Shown here: positions 21,899-24,455 of the stretch, one piece after another
How the letters are laid out: each line of letters begins with the position of its first letter
How positions within the stretch are numbered: position 1 is the first letter of the stretch
Source: Candidatus Bathyarchaeota archaeon
GTDB lineage: Archaea; Thermoproteota; Bathyarchaeia; Bathyarchaeales; Bathyarchaeaceae
Assembly (NCBI GenBank): GCA_020344435.1
Contig: CP070826.1
Coordinates: forward strand, 849,869-874,323
DNA: 24,455 bases
Direction: 5' to 3'
Notes under the pieces: generated by a model
The model's input: the letters and a program-made list of their open reading frames with translations, nothing else
What the model was told of the DNA's origin: nothing
Database searches by the model: none
Position numbers and translations under genes: made by a program

Positions 21899-23062
21899 TC
21901 AGGGTTGATTCTTTATGAAGCCGTGAACAACCGAATTCTTGGCTATTCTGATTCTGGGCCAGACCTTTGAGCCTTCATGAAGCCTCGCATAGTCGCCTAT
22001 TTCGCAGCTGGCACCAAGAATTGACATATCGTCGATCTCGACATTTGAACCCAATCTGCATTTCTCGGCAATAATGCAATTGTTCAGATATGATTCCGTG
22101 CCTATCTGAGTCTCTTCATAAACCAAGGATCCAACCACTCTTGCCCTCCTCCCGATTTTCACATTTGATCCTACTACGGAGCCTGCGGCAATCCTTGAGT
22201 TGCGGCTTATGACACAACCGTCCCCGATCACCACTGGCCCCATTATCTCCGCCCCATTCTCTATCCTAGTTCCTTCTCCGATCTCGACTGATCCCGAAAG
22301 TGAAGCCATCTCGATCTTTGCATTCTCTGCCAGTTTCTTGCCCTTCAGCTTGCTGAGAATCCAGCGGGCAGCTTTCAAGTAGTTTTCGGGAATACCGACG
22401 TCGGTCCAGAATCCACGGGCGGAAAATCCATAGATTTTCTCGCCAGAACTCAAGAGCTTCGGGAAGACATCTTTGGCGAAATCGTATTCAACTCCAAAGG
22501 GTATGTAATCTAGCACCTCTGGCTCAAGAATGTATAGACCAATATTGGCAAGATCACTGAAGAACTCGTCTTGCTGAGGCTTCTCTTTGAATCTCAGGAC
22601 TTTGTTGTCTACGTCTAACTGGGCGATTCCAAATTGATGAGGCCGCTCAACCGGGAGGAGAGCTATAGTGGCGATTCCACCCATCTCTCTGTGGAAGCTT
22701 AGTATATGTTTGAGTTTTATTTCTGTAATGTTGTCCCCTTGGATAACAGCAAAAGTCTCGTTCAGGTATTTCTCGCTGTTCTTCACTGAGCCAGCAGTTC
22801 CTAAGGGTTTCTTTTCTTCAGGATAGACTAGTCTGACTCCAAAGTCTGAGCCGTCACCGAAGTAGTCTATGATTTGCTCTCGACAATAATTCGTGGTAAT
22901 CAGTATGTCAGCAGATTCCTCGCCGGCTATAGATTCTATGATAAATTGGAGAATGGGCTTGCCGACCAATGGAAGCATGGGTTTAGGCTTGGTGTAGGTA
23001 AGAGGTTGCAGTCTTGTTCCATAACCACCTGCCAGTACGATGACTTTCACGTTAACCATCAT
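21899..23062 (-). CDS. Sugar-1-phosphate nucleotidylyltransferase with left-handed beta-helix domain
   Basis: The 387-residue protein has an N-terminal nucleotidyltransferase domain (LAGGYGTRLQPLTYTKPKPMLPLVGKP at 10-36, GDN at about 109, FKEKP, GFWTDVGIPENYL) and a C-terminal hexapeptide-repeat domain (VEIGEGTRIENGAEIMGPVVIGDG onward). It would make an NDP-sugar such as GDP-mannose, UDP-glucose/GlcNAc or dTDP-glucose for glycans. The sugar and nucleotide cannot be fixed from sequence; the mannose-1-phosphate guanylyltransferase class is likeliest. The first two codons are ATG. N-glycosylated surface proteins such as the one at 902-1660 would need such donors. Confidence 0.88.
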   Translation of the reverse strand: MMVNVKVIVLAGGYGTRLQPLTYTKPKPMLPLVGKPILQFIIESIAGEESADILITTNYCREQIIDYFGDGSDFGVRLVYPEEKKPLGTAGSVKNSEKYLNETFAVIQGDNITEIKLKHILSFHREMGGIATIALLPVERPHQFGIAQLDVDNKVLRFKEKPQQDEFFSDLANIGLYILEPEVLDYIPFGVEYDFAKDVFPKLLSSGEKIYGFSARGFWTDVGIPENYLKAARWILSKLKGKKLAENAKIEMASLSGSVEIGEGTRIENGAEIMGPVVIGDGCVISRNSRIAAGSVVGSNVKIGRRARVVGSLVYEETQIGTESYLNNCIIAEKCRLGSNVEIDDMSILGASCEIGDYARLHEGSKVWPRIRIAKNSVVHGFIKNQP

Positions 23063-23128
23063 TGATAGTTGATTTCACTCGGGAATATAAGAGAGCACTT
23101 CGGCGCCGCCTTCTAGTGAAGACCTGAA

Positions 23129-23599
23129 TCATCCACCACGCACTTGGTGCAACGGTTTTAGCTTGACTCCGCATCTATCCTCTAAGAAGTTCTCGAACTC
23201 TTGGAAGACAGGGCTCGCTGTCATGTTCAACTTCACACATACAGGTTTACCCTCATAAGCCCAACTCAAGTCGTATATGGCGGTTTTCTTAGACAGTTCA
23301 GGACTATTTGCGATCCAATCTATCAGTCCTTCTGGTGGCGCTCGAGGAAATAGCCAAGCCGTGTACGATACATCTACAACCCGGTAAGAAACGCCATGTT
23401 GAATAGCGCATTTCTGGTTAATGGCGACTTTTTCGAATGTTGATGGGTGAATCGTTTGAATCCAGAGGAAGTTGTGGTAGTCATCATTAGTCCTTATCCA
23501 ATCTTCATGTTCAGAGATCTTCCAACCCCGCGATTGACACAATTCCTTAAAACTCTTGAGAAGATCCCATATCTTTGGAATAGACAAAACACTACTCAT
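23129..23599 (-). CDS. Unrecognised protein, 156 residues
   Basis: The protein has no motif I recognise. It is rich in Trp and aromatic residues (for example DWIRTNDDYHNFLWIQ, YTAWLFPRAPPEGL, LSWAYEGKPVCVKLNM) and has no membrane segment. The mix of predicted strands suggests a small alpha/beta fold. I chose ATG at 23599 because GGTG lies 6 bases upstream; TTG at 23611 would add 4 residues. It is divergent from the Lrp gene, separated by an AT-rich region with GGAAA/TTTCC dyads. Confidence 0.7.
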   Translation of the reverse strand: MSSVLSIPKIWDLLKSFKELCQSRGWKISEHEDWIRTNDDYHNFLWIQTIHPSTFEKVAINQKCAIQHGVSYRVVDVSYTAWLFPRAPPEGLIDWIANSPELSKKTAIYDLSWAYEGKPVCVKLNMTASPVFQEFENFLEDRCGVKLKPLHQVRGG

Positions 23600-23611
23600 A
23601 AAATGCACCAA

Positions 23612-23850
23612 TCAACCAATTCTATAGAAGTATCTTCTACGTGGATTGATTTAAGGTTAATCTACAAGGAGATTGCCAAAGGAATGTCGGAAAGATTGGG
23701 GTTTCCTGAGAAAAACTCGGAAATGAATATATTTTTGCCACAATTTTCCGGATTATTTCTTTAAAAACCTACAAGAATTTATTCACTTTTCAGACAACAA
23801 GGAATATAATTGTAGGAGGTTCATATATTGATCACGTTGAGGTCGAGATC
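23612..23850. promoter_or_regulatory. Lrp gene control region with GGAAA/TTTCC dyads and perfect Shine-Dalgarno
   Basis: The AT-rich region has GGAAA at 23689-23693 with TTTCC at 23702-23706, and CGGAAA at 23718-23723 with TTTCCG at 23745-23750. TTTAAAAAC (about 23760-23768) may be the TATA box. A perfect AGGAGGT (23814-23820) is 7 bases from TTG at 23828, which opens an 8-codon frame ending in a TGA that overlaps the GTG of the Lrp gene. Confidence 0.5.
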
Positions 23851-24345
23851 GTGAAGACGAGAGGAGGAGTGGTGGTTCTCGACGAGTTAGACCTGAAGAT
23901 TCTCCAAGCCTTGCAGGAAGATTCGAAGCAGACTTACACAGAGATTGGTCACATCTTGAGCGTGGCACATTCCACCGTTTACGATCGCATCAGAAAGATG
24001 GAGAAGAGTAACATTATCAGAAACTACACCACAATCTTAGACCTCGAGAAGGCTGGAGTGAGACATGTCACGGCAATCATGACGATATTCACAGATCCGA
24101 AAGAAAGCGAAAACGTTGCAGAAAGACTATCAGAGCTGGAAGAAGTTTTGGAGGTCTCAACATCCCTCTCAGAGGAACTATTGATAATAGCCAAGGTGAT
24201 TGCCAGAGATCAAGAGAGCCTTCATTCACTCATCGCACAATCAATTGCACCCCTTCCCGGCGTATTAAGAATCCGAACATCAATCATCACAAGAAAATAC
24301 AAAGAGAAAAGCCCGAATAATTTCCTACTATCACGGGAGCAGTGA
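23851..24345 (+). CDS. Lrp/AsnC-family transcriptional regulator
   Basis: The 164-residue protein has an N-terminal winged helix-turn-helix (LDELDLKILQALQEDSKQTYTEIG, then VAHSTVYDRIRKMEKSNII) and a C-terminal RAM ligand-binding domain (HVTAIMTIFTDPKES...VLEVSTSLSEELLIIAKV). Such proteins sense amino acids or related metabolites and often repress their own genes. The start is uncertain: GTG at 23851, or GTG at 23872 which has AGGAGG 4 bases upstream and gives a protein beginning close to LDELD. The dyads upstream are candidate self-binding sites. Confidence 0.9.
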   Translation: MKTRGGVVVLDELDLKILQALQEDSKQTYTEIGHILSVAHSTVYDRIRKMEKSNIIRNYTTILDLEKAGVRHVTAIMTIFTDPKESENVAERLSELEEVLEVSTSLSEELLIIAKVIARDQESLHSLIAQSIAPLPGVLRIRTSIITRKYKEKSPNNFLLSREQ

Positions 24346-24422
24346 TTATTGGAAATCGACGCACACAGAAGGCTATTTATTAATAGACTTCACACTAACT
24401 TGAGAATGAGGGACCCTAAGAA

Positions 24423-24455
24423 ATGAGGACCTCCCCCGCCTCCAAGATTCTCAGA
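24423..24455 (+). CDS. Possible start of a gene running off the right edge
   Basis: ATG at 24423 is followed by 10 open codons (MRTSPASKILR) to the window edge. GAGGGA lies about 10 bases upstream, and a TATTTATTAATA element (24373-24385) lies about 40 bases before the ATG, as expected for an archaeal promoter. Too little is present to name a product. Confidence 0.25.
   Translation, partial: MRTSPASKILR

Noticed and set aside
24406..24426. Alternative start at ATG 24408 for the right-edge gene
   Set aside because: That frame closes with TGA after six codons, so only the ATG at 24423 stays open.
1..24455. Defence islands, CRISPR arrays, insertion sequences, prophage genes
   Set aside because: No direct repeat arrays, transposase, integrase, Cas or restriction genes were seen; the gene content is core archaeal apart from the nickel/importer block.

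Overview
The window is archaeal chromosome. It carries aIF2 gamma, deoxyhypusine synthase, Rpo7/RpoE1, Spt4, ribosomal proteins S24e and S27ae, an archaeal LeuRS, an EndA-family tRNA splicing endonuclease subunit, a tRNA-Arg(UCU) with a bulge-helix-bulge intron, and an archaeal DUF359-type dephospho-CoA kinase. Base composition is near 45-47% GC. CooC-type and NrdG-type proteins point to an anaerobe with nickel enzymes, perhaps CO dehydrogenase. A PEFP-type C-terminal anchor and the overall gene set suggest a TACK-superphylum archaeon, possibly Bathyarchaeia; that placement is inference. No rRNA, IS element, integrase, phage gene or CRISPR array is visible.

Layout. 1-692: start of a probable hisS running off the left edge and an endA-like gene, both on the minus strand. 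902-1660: a secreted, C-terminally anchored surface protein. 1657-3603: mtnA and a helix-turn-helix/phosphoribosyltransferase regulator (minus). 3787-3879: intron-bearing tRNA-Arg (minus). 3968-8737: leuS, an nrdG-type radical SAM activase and deoxyhypusine synthase (minus). 8891-12598: the archaeal information-processing cluster aIF2 gamma, PIN protein, rpoE1, spt4, dephospho-CoA kinase, S24e, S27ae (plus). 12645-13055: a frame broken by one in-frame TAA. 13122-13526: rps19 standing alone (minus). 13757-15043: apgM (minus). 15125-15535: thioredoxin (plus). 15600-20311: a block that may be nickel-linked, with nikR (minus) facing away from a four-gene ABC importer, followed by a CooC-like ATPase. 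20369-20518: a 49-residue membrane protein. 20647-23599: CBS protein, coiled-coil protein, sugar-1-phosphate nucleotidylyltransferase and an unrecognised protein (all minus). 23851-24345: Lrp/AsnC regulator, followed by a possible partial gene at the right edge.

How the parts work together. The left and middle sections are mostly translation machinery: tRNA charging, tRNA splicing, initiation-factor delivery, aIF5A hypusination, ribosomal proteins and RNA polymerase accessory subunits. The right-centre section combines a nickel sensor, an amino-acid-type importer and a CODH-maturation-type ATPase, so the importer may carry chelated nickel rather than free amino acids. Two 14-bp dyads with the shared form YTAT-N6-ATAR lie in the core promoters of nikR and of the importer.

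The points most worth a second look are: the EndA homologue that has Pro where the catalytic His should be; the dephospho-CoA kinase that seems to start at ATA after a good ribosome-binding site; the frame broken by a single TAA after S27ae; the NikR-ABC-CooC block; and the CGCGCG runs concentrated in intergenic DNA. No stretch over about 300 bases lacks a gene or a described feature.
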